A stretch of 64,000 nt of DNA from Psococerastis gibbosa (lineage: Eukaryota; Arthropoda; Insecta; Psocodea; Psocidae). A program made the translations under genes and the position numbers. Positions 28,824 through 39,550 of the stretch are shown here, one piece after another. The stretch spans positions 48,519,039 to 48,583,038 of the forward strand of contig OZ020487.1 of assembly GCA_963971405.1 (NCBI GenBank). Direction: 5' to 3'. Position 1 is the first letter of the stretch. Every line of letters starts with the position of its first letter. The notes under the pieces are model-generated. The model searched no databases and was not told where the DNA came from. It was given only the letters and a program-made list of their open reading frames with translations.

Positions 28824-31074
28824 AAGGGTACTGATGGAGACAACTTCCAGAATGCAGAAATATAAACGATTAAGAAAGAACACAAGAACAAGGAGAGGAG
28901 GAAAACCAAAAAGTAATTGATGTTACAAGGGAAGAGTAGAATGAACCAGTGATGACGAGATTACTCATAGATTAAGAAAAAATATTTAGCTCAATGATTT
29001 AGAAATAGCGGATAAAAAAGGACAAGAGGAAAATGAAGAAGTTGATGAGAGTAGTGATTGCAAGGAAGAAAAAGAAGACGAAGAACTAGGCCTAAGGTGT
29101 TACAAGGGAGAGTAGAAACACGACAAGGTTACTCATGGACGGTGACAAATAGAAGTGAGCTCTCGAGCTGACTGCTCAAACAATGGTTCCAATATTTAAA
29201 TGTTCTTCGGTATCGGTACCAATATTTGTTAAAATACTCGGCGGGTGTCAGCGTGTTTGCCCAACACCTCATCCTATGCGATCATCTCATGAGAAAAATA
29301 GCTTTTGTATTATCATTTCGGTCCCTAAAAGGTCAAACTATGCTGCAGGTTTTCATCAAGTCTTTCTCGTTCCGTTAAGCGGTTCGTACAATATCAATAA
29401 AATCAATACGTGTATCATAAGACCTCCCATCATTCCTGAATCGCACACATTATATACTTATTAAGAATTGCAGAGTTTCTGGAAATGCATCAATATACGT
29501 TTCCGCAGAACACGTTCTTGTATCAAAAAGCAATATTAGTGTTGGTGCTATTGTATATCTTAGATCTCGACAGTTACTGCTGATTTTCTCTACTAAATCT
29601 GGTGAGAGATACGAGAGATAACTCAAAATACGGTGGAATACTCTTCACAATCAGTGCTTAACTTAGGAATTTTAGGTTAACTGACGTAGGTGTCGTGTTT
29701 ATACTACTTGAAATGATGATAACATACCAAAACCACATTGTGTTTGGTGTATTATGGATTGGTTCATGGACAAAGTTCTTAAAAAAATGCCTTAATGTAA
29801 TAAATTACAGTATACCTATTGTATGCCTACATAATATTAAATAGACCTATATTGCGATCGGCTTTTGTCTGTCAACTGGCACTGTTGTATTTGGGATGTT
29901 GCTGACAGTAACATGACCGACAGTCCTGCTGGTGATGGTAAGGCAGCCATGACGGTTGATTCACTTGATTGGCATTTTTCCTCTTTTGAGGTCGACCTTG
30001 TGGTTCATAGTCTAGTTGTCTACCAACTTGACTAGTATACGCTACTTCAAATATATACCGTCAATATCTCCTCTTACTTTATCCCATTGTTTAAGAAAGA
30101 TACCCAACAAGTTTGTAAACATGTAACCACTACCAGCGAACAGCCCCATAAACTCAACATTGGGCAATATCCATAACAAAGATAACGCCTAAAACAATGT
30201 CCCATTAACACACTAGCTGGTCGTGATTAACTCCCAAAATTAGGTTTAGACCTCCATGCTAGAGTTATAGCCTAACTAACGCTCACTAACTAGACACATT
30301 TACGTAAACATCATAAATGAAATTAGCGTTGAAAAATGATTATGATTATCGAGAAAACTATAGCAAGTAGGCGTTCCAGCAAAATTACGCGAAATTGGCC
30401 ATCACTTCAGGCTATTATCGTTAGTTTTGTATGAACTTGTTGTAATAGCTAATTACTATAGCTACGCGTTCGATGTATATAGCCGTGTCCCCCATAAAAT
30501 TCTTCTGAACTAGGTCAACAATAATTTGGGTTTGGCAGTGCGGCAACAAAGTTTTTAGGACTGTCCTAATTTCCAAAAGTGAATGGGAAATAATAAATAG
30601 GCTACCTTCATTGCAATGGCAGGAACGTTTCCGTTATTGGAATTCACAATACCATTATGGCCTGTATATGCAACCCAAGGTAAAATGGCAACACTGTAAC
30701 TGATTCAAATTGGGCAACACACTCCATGTATGGGCTGTGCATACCGTACCTCTTACGAATTTTCCAAGGAGGGTTTGATGAACAATCATCCTAATAAATA
30801 TACATCACATTACTATTGTTTTATTTAGAAAAAACCAAAAGGTAACGTACACAGTCAGCGTCCACACCGATTTTCATATTTATACCCCGTGCGATTAGTC
30901 CACAACCAGATAAATTATTTACAGTTTATTATGCGTTACAGTTTACAAAATACGGACAGGAATACCGCACAGGAAAGCATTTCAAAAAAATAATATACAA
31001 AATACGTACGTATGAATTGATGAACATCATGTAATAATAATAAAAATTGTAAGTGAGATAACGATATATGGCCT

Positions 31075-31075
<1 letters not shown>

Positions 31076-31106
<31 letters not shown>
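31076..31106. repeat. Poly(T) run of 31
   Basis: Thirty-one consecutive T. It could be a retroposon A-tail in reverse orientation or simple homopolymer growth. Confidence 0.9.
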
Positions 31107-31109
<3 letters not shown>

Positions 31110-31294
31110 TGGAAGACATTCAGCCATGAACGAAGTTACATTCATTTATACGTCGAAATTGCAATCAGTAATAAATTCATCAAGGATGCTTAACACAGAG
31201 ACGTCACTTAGGGGGCCTGGTCTTGTTTTTAATTACAAAGGTTTCCCCGGCCTGACCAGGAAGTCAGCAAACTGTACTAGATGTTGAAATAGCT

Positions 31295-31363
31295 GAGTCT
31301 GGACTGATGGGCTCTGAAGCACCATGACAATACAGATCGACCACGGCCCATCAGCCCGGACTC
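31295..31363. repeat. Short foldback related to 48579-48813
   Basis: GAGTCTGGACTGATGGGC at 31295-31312 pairs with GCCCATCAGCCCGGACTC at 31346-31363. The block CGACCACGGCCCATCAGCCC also occurs at about 48777-48796, so this is a small member of the same repeat family. Confidence 0.6.
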
Positions 31364-32955
31364 TTCCGGCTGGTTTCATCATCTAGTCAGGTTTGTTTAC
31401 AAGTGAAACAGATGCAAAGCATTGCGACAGTGTCAACAAACACAGTCTGTTTTGCGCCAAAATAACTGTTGACAGGGTAGTATTGGAGTATATTGTAGTA
31501 TTATAGTAAATTCATTAATTTATTGCAGTGTGTAAATTATTATTTGTAACTGATGACAACTTGCCTCTTTCTCGACTGTGCTTTGCAAGTCTGTAAGACG
31601 TAAGTTGATGAGTATCCTGTCTGTATAACACATTTAACAGTTAAATTGTAGTTGGAGCCCAATTTTTTAATAGCCATCAAAATAGTATCCCACAAGTGAG
31701 TAGTAACCATATGTGAGGAGTAATTTTTATTATTGTATGCGTTTTTACTTAGTAGGTTGTGGAGGGGGCCATTGTGCGACGTTTATGATCGAATTTGAGA
31801 GGCAGGTGTGAATTAATCAAGGTAAAATTCCCAGCCGCCAACTCCCCCCTTCCCACCTAAATTTACCAATTCTCCATGTTCCTTGTACAGTTTTCCCGTA
31901 TGAATCTATAAAGTCATCTATTTGTTTATTTTACAATCGTTTATAAAGCAGGCTTACTAAGGCGCGAAGTGCTGAGCTTTCTAAGGCACACCATAGGGTA
32001 TCTGCCATCCCCAGTGTCTACATACATATATGTATAACATTGGTAATGACATCTCGTTCATGGCTCAACTATTGATATTTCCCGTGTAATTTGATTTGTT
32101 GCATCCGTAAGATCGTATAAGGATTAACTATTTTGAATACCATTTGGCCAGTGATATGTATGCCCATAAAACTATCGATCCGTTTAGATCATGAATAAAT
32201 TCAACCTACTGTATGCATAAGAAGAACAGGACCGTTGAGTGAGAGAAGCTAGGGCCAAAAAGAAATTTGGGTCCTCCCCCTAGAATTCTTTAGGGAGGCC
32301 AAACATTTAGGGACCTAACCGGACCCTGCCCAAGCTTCCTTCCCTCAAGACAAACTTGTTCTGATGACCTCGAGTGACCTTGCCACCTTCTCCTCGGAAT
32401 ACGTAGTGACAGGACATGCTTCTTCGGCGTAAATCCTCTTCAATTTCGACATGATTTGAGTTATTTTATGACTCTCCATTTTTTAACAGTCATAGCTATG
32501 TTCATCGGAATTTTGTCAAGAGGTTATTCAAATGCAGGTAAACGCCACGTTGACCAACTAAACAACTAACCAGTAATTTCCGTGAGAATCCATGAAGATG
32601 GAAGCAAAATTACAAGAATTCAAGGCAGACAAGGCTAGGGAAGTCAGTCATTTTGGCATTCAGTTGTAATCCTTTGGTTCTTTCGGTAATTTAATTATGA
32701 TGCGCGGGCAATAAGCAGTCTGCTGCGGGTCTAGCCAATAAGTGGGGAAAATATAAAAACTACAAAGAAGTGAAGAAAGGTGGAAAAAGGTTCGATCGTT
32801 GAGGCAGGTAGCTAAGCGACGCGGCTTGCACAAATGCCCAATTTTTTATTGGTATATCGATATGGAGAGATTGTTGAGCGGCAAGTTGCGTTGACGTGTT
32901 AGGTTAAATGTGCCTGGGGCCACGGCTTGTCTCTAGTTATCGACGCCGAAACTTG
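31364..32955. other. Intergenic stretch, nothing recognised
   Basis: No gene, RNA or transposon end is seen. The sequence is AT-rich with one C-rich patch near 31840 and one near 32270-32340. Confidence 0.4.
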
Positions 32956-33932
32956 CAGTGGCGGCTCGTCTTTATACAAGTATACATGCTAATATCTCAC
33001 CTCACAAGATAACTTTAAGCAATAAGGTGGAGTGAAAGGGCACAGCAATGCACTTGAACATTTATAGTTTAGGAGTCTCAGATTGATTGTCTCAGTTCAA
33101 TAGATTAGTCTACACTCTGGCAGTGGTGATGACCGAGTCAAGGTCCTAGGACACTTTTCTTCATAATTTTACACTCTGAAACCAGCCAGAACACAGCTTT
33201 TTCTTTTTCTTTGTATTACCAATAGCCTACTTTCGAATTTGGAACACCTTCTCCGATGCTACCCCAGCAATATTAGCTTTTACTTTTAAGAATTTTACAG
33301 CGCCTGCGCCCACGAAGTTTTAACAACTAGAGTACGTTTGGCTTATTGCTGGGGTTATAACGAAAGTGCATATACCCTACATGAGTAGTTTGGTGCACGT
33401 AAGACTCTATTTACAAAACCGCCCAGCGGTGATATGTGCTATTGTACATACATAATTATATGCCCTGGAAAACTAACTAAGTGAATTGACATTTAGTTTT
33501 TAGTGTGAGGTGGCATTTGCACCAGGTCATTTTGACTGTCCCTTCTGCCGCCATTGCACAATTATCCATTCCCTTGGCATTATTTAATCTCGCCACATTG
33601 TTTTCCAGTAGTTGGTGGATTCTCTGCACTATTGTCTCTCCTCCGTACTTAAATAATTCGGCCGGTAAAGCATCCTCGCTTTGTGAAATAATTACTGCTC
33701 CTACTTCTGCTGCGTCTGCCAGTCCGTCGTTCAGGAGCTCTAAAAAAAATTACACGGTCTTGATGGCAGAATATCGAAAAGTTGCATCAAATCAATGCAA
33801 TTTCCAGAATCTTCAACTCGGCTTGTTGTTCCCGGTGACTCATTCCTCCACATTTGACGATTGACTCGGCCATGAACCGCAGGACTGCATGGCAGTGCAT
33901 GGGAACATTGGGGGTGGCAGGAGCCGCCACTG
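32956..33932. mobile_element. hAT-like non-autonomous element with LINE fragment inside
   Basis: The ends are a perfect 12-bp inverted repeat, CAGTGGCGGCTC at 32956 and GAGCCGCCACTG at 33921-33932. The 8 bp flanks (GAAACTTG and GAGCCTGG) match at 5 of 8 positions, so any duplication has decayed. The end sequence and size fit non-autonomous hAT-type elements. No transposase is seen. A degraded LINE piece lies inside at 33605-33740. Confidence 0.5.
33605..33740 (-). pseudogene. Degraded LINE reverse transcriptase fragment
   Basis: The minus strand reads LPAELFKYGGETIVQRIHQL, the kind of block found before the RT active site in RTE-like and related LINEs (PAELLKYGG...RIH). It is short and broken, with no catalytic motif present. 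Confidence 0.45.
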
Positions 33933-34171
33933 GAGCCTGGAGGCACATTCGCGCCTCGATTCACTCGCTGCGAGCACGCCACCGCATTTAATTATCTCAA
34001 TCAGACTCGAGTCGACACGAGAGATACGAGTCCATCAAGGACGTCAATCAGGGGTGCTGTCTGTAACGGAAGATCTGTCCCAGCCGGGAACGGACCTTCA
34101 CCAATTTACATGAGAATTAGCATTTAAGGGTCACTCTAAATAACATCCGGTGCACTATTTAACAAAGGTTT

Positions 34172-34345
34172 TTTTTTTATATAAAAAGATTAATCGCATA
34201 TACAAACAATTTTATGAATGTATCCGATTGACCTCTTCAGTCGCCTCTGTAGGTTAGTAGGCTACCCGTGTTGAGTTACGACACGCCTCTGATCGCATGG
34301 CGTGTAACGACTCGCACAAGTGCAAGCACGTTACCACCAGGCCAT
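34172..34345 (-). mobile_element. Candidate second SINE family, copy 1
   Basis: On the minus strand it begins near GATGGCCTGGTGGTAACGTG, an A-box-like start, and continues through ACACGCCATGCGATCAGAGG and CTGAAGAGGTCAAT to an A-rich end. The last 125 bases or so recur at 46970-47095, in the same orientation. The B-box is weak, so the tRNA origin is uncertain, but the repeat itself is clear. Confidence 0.45.
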
Positions 34346-34375
34346 CGAAGTCGATATTTAATTGAACATATGAGT

Positions 34376-35242
34376 ACATTGCCTGCTGTGTTAGGCGGGT
34401 ATTCCACATACGTACATAGTCAATGAAAATTATGAAATTGAAGGACATTTCAATTTTACTCTATGCCATTGTTAAAATTGATCAATGATCAATTGATCAT
34501 AGAGCAAAATATTAGAATAAGTCATTAGAAGTTCTTTGGTAAAATCACAAACAAACAAACTAAAATTAAAAAATGGCGTCATGGGATATGACAAGTACAA
34601 CTATTTTAATCGATTTCTTTAAAAAGAACTCATTTCTGTATAAAAATTATAAAAATTATAATAAGGATTAAATAATAAGGCGACGAAGAAAACAAATACA
34701 ATTTCAAGAAACAAATGCAAACAAATTTCAAAAATTTGGCGCATACGTTTCAATAGACAATTGTCAATTTTTGAAAAAACATGTGGAATGGCTGCCATCA
34801 ATGAAAAATTGTAATGTCTTTCAATTTCATAATTTTCATTGACGATGTACGTATGTGGAATACCCGCCTTAAGAGTCATTAGACTCATGGACCTCTTAGT
34901 CATCGAACTAGGGCGGAGCCCATTGTCAGGGGAAGGGAAGAAGTTTTAGAATGATAGCGGGGGCAAAACTAAGTAGACCTTATGACGTCATCAGGCAGAA
35001 TAACGAAAAATTTAAAGTATAACTGAGCAAAATAGTAGTTAAGTATATCTGTAGATTTTACAAAGCTAAAAAAGGAATGCCTATATTCATATTGCTGCAA
35101 AGGGGACCATGAAGTATGAACCACGTCTTCCAATGCTCGAGGCTGGGGGGAAGCCCCCCCCCAAGAAGGAGCCGGGGGGGGGGGGCAAGTTGGACTGTGC
35201 CCCCCCCAACTTTACGCCCCTGATTAACACAGCAGGCAATGT
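34376..35242. repeat. 18-bp exact inverted repeat bracketing a Harbinger-like element
   Basis: ACATTGCCTGCTGTGTTA at 34376-34393 is repeated inverted as TAACACAGCAGGCAATGT at 35225-35242. The foldback element at 34394-34868 begins directly after the first copy. The two copies could be the ends of an older element or the mark of a rearrangement. Confidence 0.6.
34394..34868. mobile_element. PIF/Harbinger-like foldback with different ends but shared core (475 bp)
   Basis: The arms are GGCGGGTATTCCACATACGT and onward, about 55 bp, inverted at 34810-34868. TTA duplications lie at 34391-34393 and 34869-34871. The core (TATGCCATTGTTAAAATTGA, TCACAAACAAACAAACTAAA, ATGGCGTCATGGGATATG) is shared with the MITEs at 12229 and 49931, although the ends differ from theirs. 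No transposase is seen. Confidence 0.75.
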
Positions 35243-36415
35243 AAGTCCAACTAACCCTTAGTTAAATAGTATTACACCATTGCCATTAACCTATACCAAT
35301 AGATCCGGTGCATCTTTATGATTCTTCATAGTGAGCTTTTGGAGCTTATATTATTTATAATGTATGCACTGCATAAAGAAAATAAGTCCCTAGGTCGTTA
35401 TCTCAAAATTCGTCTTTATATTTGAAAATTAGAATTTTCTAATTCTCAAGGTCATGGTGGAAAGGGATGAAGTGAGTTGGTCATGGAGAATTTAGAGAAT
35501 TGGACGGACTCGGGTTTGGGTACAACACTACGGTCCATTAAAAGATAGAATTACATTAGAAATTACTGGGTTCACATAATTCAGAGGGACATATTAGATG
35601 GCGATAACGTCGAGTGTTTAAACTCTAATGTTTACAACACATTGAGCCGCCATGACACTTACACTAACCATTGATCCGATTCAGGCATACTTCCGAACCA
35701 CCCAGGTACTGGCACTATTTCTCAGCTAATTTAGGGCGTTTGAGAACAAGGTCCGTGTCATAGCTTTCCCCGCGGGGTTCTCCATGTCCTGGGCTTCCTT
35801 TACATTTTTATTGTTATTGAATTGGAAAACTTGACCAATAATACAGACTTGTATGGGCATTGACTCCATTGAGCTACCTAAACAAATTGGGTAGTTAAGT
35901 GTTAGGTGTTTACATCTACGGTTCTATTCTGGCTGGTGAGTCAGGGTGAACTTGTTGAAAAGTTTCCGATGTATCTAGAGAATATATGTACTACATGTGT
36001 GAGGCGACCACGGCTGTGTCAGAAGTCTGACCGATGGTCTGTCGACACTTTGGGATAGGATAAAACAGCGCAGACTTATTAGTAAAATTTATGTCTAGCC
36101 ACTAGACTGTAGTGTCCAAGTAGTAAGTACATCCCATATATTGCACAGTAAGGTAATTACCGGGTCGTTGCCGTAAAAGCAATATATTGTACCAGTGTAA
36201 ATATTAATACACGAGAGAGTCAGATTAATGAGTCCTGGTACCGTAACCAACCTTAAATTAATTGCTGCTAAATGTTACCTACTTAAATGTATAGGTACGG
36301 AATAATACCGAATAATAATTCAGAATTTAACAGCTGCTGTTAAGATCATAGATGGATCGTTGGTTGGACAGTTTCACATTTACAACTAGCTTACAAATGG
36401 GAACTTGGTTGCAGT
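35243..36415. other. Intergenic stretch, no gene recognised
   Basis: No frame with a recognisable product and no transposon end. Just before it, at about 35140-35222, is a G/C-run patch ending ACTTTACGCCCCTG, which looks like one end of another DNA transposon, but no partner end was found. Confidence 0.4.
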
Positions 36416-36423
36416 CTGAGGCC

Positions 36424-37442
36424 AGTAGCGTAAATAACTTTTGCTGCCCCCCCCCCCCCGCAAGACCTTTGGTGCGTCCTACCTTGTCTTATTATTTCAT
36501 CTTTGTTATGAGTGATTGTCAATAGTGGGGAATGCAAGGCCGTAGCCACGATTTTTTTCGAGGGTGCCTGTGATCCAATCTAGTATATTCTTAAAAGGTC
36601 ATGCTGGTTATGGTGTTACTCGTAGGCTATTTATGATAGCATAGGTACATAAAATAAATGCTAATTTAGTGGGGACACAGCCAGACAACATTTTGTAGAT
36701 ATGCGGACTAAATCGTTATGTTACCATTACGACGGCTTAGATTTTACAGAAACAATATTGCACGTAATCCAAAGAGGGGGGCCCGGGAGTCACCCCCGGA
36801 GAAAAAAACTGAAAATATAAGTGTGATATAGTGGGGTGTTACGCATTTTAACAGCAGTAAAAAAGTATAGATTTTTACTAAACTTACAAAGGAATGCTTA
36901 TTCATATTGCAGCAAACAGAGGGGCCCGGGGGTCTCCCCCGGAGGAAAATTTTTGTAAAAATAGGCCCGAAATAGTGTGGTTTTACGGTTTTATTAGCAG
37001 TAACGCTTATGATTTACAGAGGAAGACGTATTCATGTTACCATACTAGATGCATTTAATTCTCAACTTTTCATTGGGGGGGGGGGGGGGGAGGCTGCAGC
37101 CCAATAAGCCCCGCTTGCCTAAGGTCTTGGTGGAATGGGAAGAAAAAGTTTGTAGAATAAATAATAAAATAGTAATGGAAAACGTCCCAGCCGCTGTCCG
37201 GTTTTACTGGTACGTAGTGAATTCTGCTGCCCCTGGTGAACCGAAGTACTGGCGAGAAAGAAAATTTTTAGTTTTAAATGAGATGAAGTTCATAATTTCA
37301 TAATAATTATAGTCAACTTCGAAAACAAATGGATATTTAATATTTTTATTAATTACGTAGATTATCTTATTATTTTTGGGAACCGAAGTGCGCGAAATGC
37401 TGCGCCCCCCCCCCCGCCGCGGGGGCGTTAGTTACGCCACTG
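36424..37442. mobile_element. hAT-like non-autonomous element (1019 bp) with 8-bp duplication
   Basis: The left end is CAGTAGCGTAAATAAC. The right end is GTTAGTTACGCCACTG, whose complement differs at two positions. TCTGAGGC flanks it on both sides (36416-36423 and 37443-37450). An 8-bp duplication with CAGTGGCGTA ends fits the hAT group. The inside has a tandem pair of segments of about 130 bp (about 36765-37020), each with a GGGGCCCGGG-type patch followed by AGCAGTAA, and long C and G runs. There is no transposase frame. Confidence 0.8.
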
Positions 37443-37450
37443 TCTGAGGC

Positions 37451-38229
37451 CCACTCCGATAGTCCGATCAACTACCATCATATGAGTAAATCCGACTGTT
37501 ACATTTTTCTGGGGCAACTGTTTATCGGGTTTCATATGAACGATCCATAAAAGAAATTATTGTGTGTAACCAATATCAAAAGAGAAATTCGCGTCACCTC
37601 TTCGGAGTCGTTGCCTATCGACATTCATCATGAAAACAAAAAAAAGTTTTGGGTTTAGGGTTGACCTGGTACCTGGGCTGAAGCGGGTCACTATGCCCTT
37701 TCTCCTCAATCATTAGTTAGTACTTGCATTATAATAATGAATAAGTAGGCCTATAGGCTTTAACTTTAAATGGCTGAGTGATCCGATGACATGGTGGGCA
37801 GTCAGTCGGCTGATGAGAACATGCATCACAATAGTAAATTCCATAATGACCGTTTTATACACAAACCACAGAGTAATCATGAATGAAACGTCAAGAATGT
37901 CGATAACCTGTTTATCCAACACAGATTAACTATCTCACTGAGCACCAACAACAGGTAAAGCACATTCCTTTCCGTATCGAGAATAACTTGGACAGCTATT
38001 TCCATGCTAACCTTACGCTCTGCAAATAATGAGCTATTTTTAATAGTTGTGGGTGAGAATGAGTGGCAGTGCTGACGGATTCAGTAGCTTACACGATGGC
38101 AATTACACCAGCTATCTCCTCATATGTCCCATGTTCTTTATTTGGCCAACATTTGAAATGTCCTGCTCATGGCGCTTAGTTTTTAACATTAGATTGACTT
38201 GACTTGACATTTTATAGAGAATAAGAGGG
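37451..38229. other. Intergenic stretch, nothing recognised
   Basis: No gene, RNA or mobile element could be supported. TAGGCCTATAGG occurs near 37747. Confidence 0.4.
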
Positions 38230-38239
38230 CACTATGCCT

Positions 38240-38480
38240 TCCGCAACACGAGTCCCACATCTTCCGTTGTTGCTTTCCTATTTATACGTTTGTATAAGGA
38301 AGTTTTGCGATGTTCGAAATTTCAACGGGTTTACACGTTTAGAGGTCCCAGGAACAAACAAACAGTTGATTTTACAACATTTCGGTCTGTCTGTCTGTCT
38401 GTTTGTCGATTTGTGGGCAATCCACTCTGTGGGTTTTAATTAAATTTTGCATGCAGGCTGAAAAGAAATCATATTGGTTT
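38240..38480 (-). repeat. Dispersed repeat family A, inverted fragment
   Basis: On the minus strand it contains ACAGACAGACAGAC, GGTCCC..TAAACGTGTAAACC and GCAAAACTTCCT-like blocks. These occur in the same order as in the copy at 57810-57930 (TTCCTGGTACCTGAAAACGT, GTAAATCC). It includes a CTGT microsatellite near 38385-38405. Confidence 0.45.
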
Positions 38481-38563
38481 TTTATTTTGGGCTAACCCAC
38501 ATTCGGGGAGCTTTACTTAAACTTAAAAAAAAACTGATAGAAAATGGTTTCTCTTACTTTACT

Positions 38564-38794
38564 TTACTTTTTCGTGTCCAAGCGCGTCCAAAACTGGGCG
38601 AAATTCATAGCCGCCACATTGGCCTCCCACAGGTTTTCAGGTGTGCAGCGGTGGGGGCAAAGGCTGCACAGGAACAGATGTTCTAAATCTTGGCGCTGGC
38701 CGCATGCGCAGAGGGTGTCATTTTCATCGAGCTGACCCCATCTAGCCCTGCTGGCCGCCTCAAACGACAGGTACCAATCTCGACTGGCGGACAT
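38564..38794 (-). pseudogene. LINE C-terminal zinc-knuckle fragment
   Basis: A 76-codon minus-strand frame. It reads CACGQRQDLEHLFLCSLCPH and then CTPENLWEANVAAMNFAQFW. The CxCG...H..C..CP..C spacing is typical of the zinc-knuckle region near the C terminus of some non-LTR retrotransposon ORF2 proteins. An ACTTT-repeat (AAAGT on the minus strand) follows the frame, like a LINE tail. It is 5' truncated. Confidence 0.55.
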
Positions 38795-39368
38795 GGGCGA
38801 CCCTAAACTAAATACGCTCTGGTGCGGCCCGTACGAATGGTTTCTCTAAAGCTGCTCCAACTACAACCCCGAGACATTGAAGTTGTATTTTCTTTAAATT
38901 CACATAAAAAATTCAAATAAAAAATAAAAGACTAAATTTTCTTGAGAAATGACTAAAAAATAATTTTTCCGCGGAAATTTTCTATATATAGGTATGCTTT
39001 CGGTGTTAAATAGATCAATAAAACCAAATGAGTTGCTTTTCCAAGCAAAGTCATGGTTTTGAATAAAACATTATTTTTGAAATTCATGTCCCAACAAGTT
39101 GCCATTATTAATAATTATAAATATATTTTACCTTGGACAATTATTTGCCATATTATCTATCTCGGTACCTATACTAATTCATAAATAGGAAGGCATGTAC
39201 GAGTTCACTCGTACCGGTTATTGTTATATTGTGCACGTATGCCTGCGATATCATCATAAAGCTCCCACATCTAGTGCAATCCAAAATATTTAGTGGAGGG
39301 GGGGGGGGAGGTCGTAAATTAAAATGAAACCGTATTTTGTTGTTGATAAAACACCCTAAAATGTTTCA

Positions 39369-39550
39369 GGACATGCATATATAGTAGTAGTGGAACGGAC
39401 TCTAGCTGTCCCCCAAAAGGTTATTGGTTCGAGTCCCACACTTGCTTCATTTTCTGGCCATGCTTCTGGGGGCCTTCCTAGTTGATTTTAAGAGAGAGAG
39501 CTTTATAGCCCTAACTCCACTAGATTGACCTAGGAATAGAACAAAAAGTC
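39369..39550 (+). mobile_element. tRNA-derived SINE, diverged copy
   Basis: The same family as the Polinton-borne SINE: GGACATG head, AGTAGTAGTGGAACGGACTC, B-box GGTTCGAGTCC near 39427, then CTTTATAGCCCTAACTCC and TAGAACAAAAAGTC. Several small indels are seen, including loss of part of the AAGCAGGCGG segment. Confidence 0.8.

Larger units (their letters stand above)
27861..31284. other. Intergenic stretch right of the Polinton
   Basis: No protein-coding gene is recognised. A possible tRNA-like SINE lies near 28736-28823. A purine-rich stretch with many GAA/GAAG words spans about 28855-29110. A 31-T run at 31076-31106 could be the tail of a minus-strand retroposon, but no body was identified. 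Confidence 0.45.
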
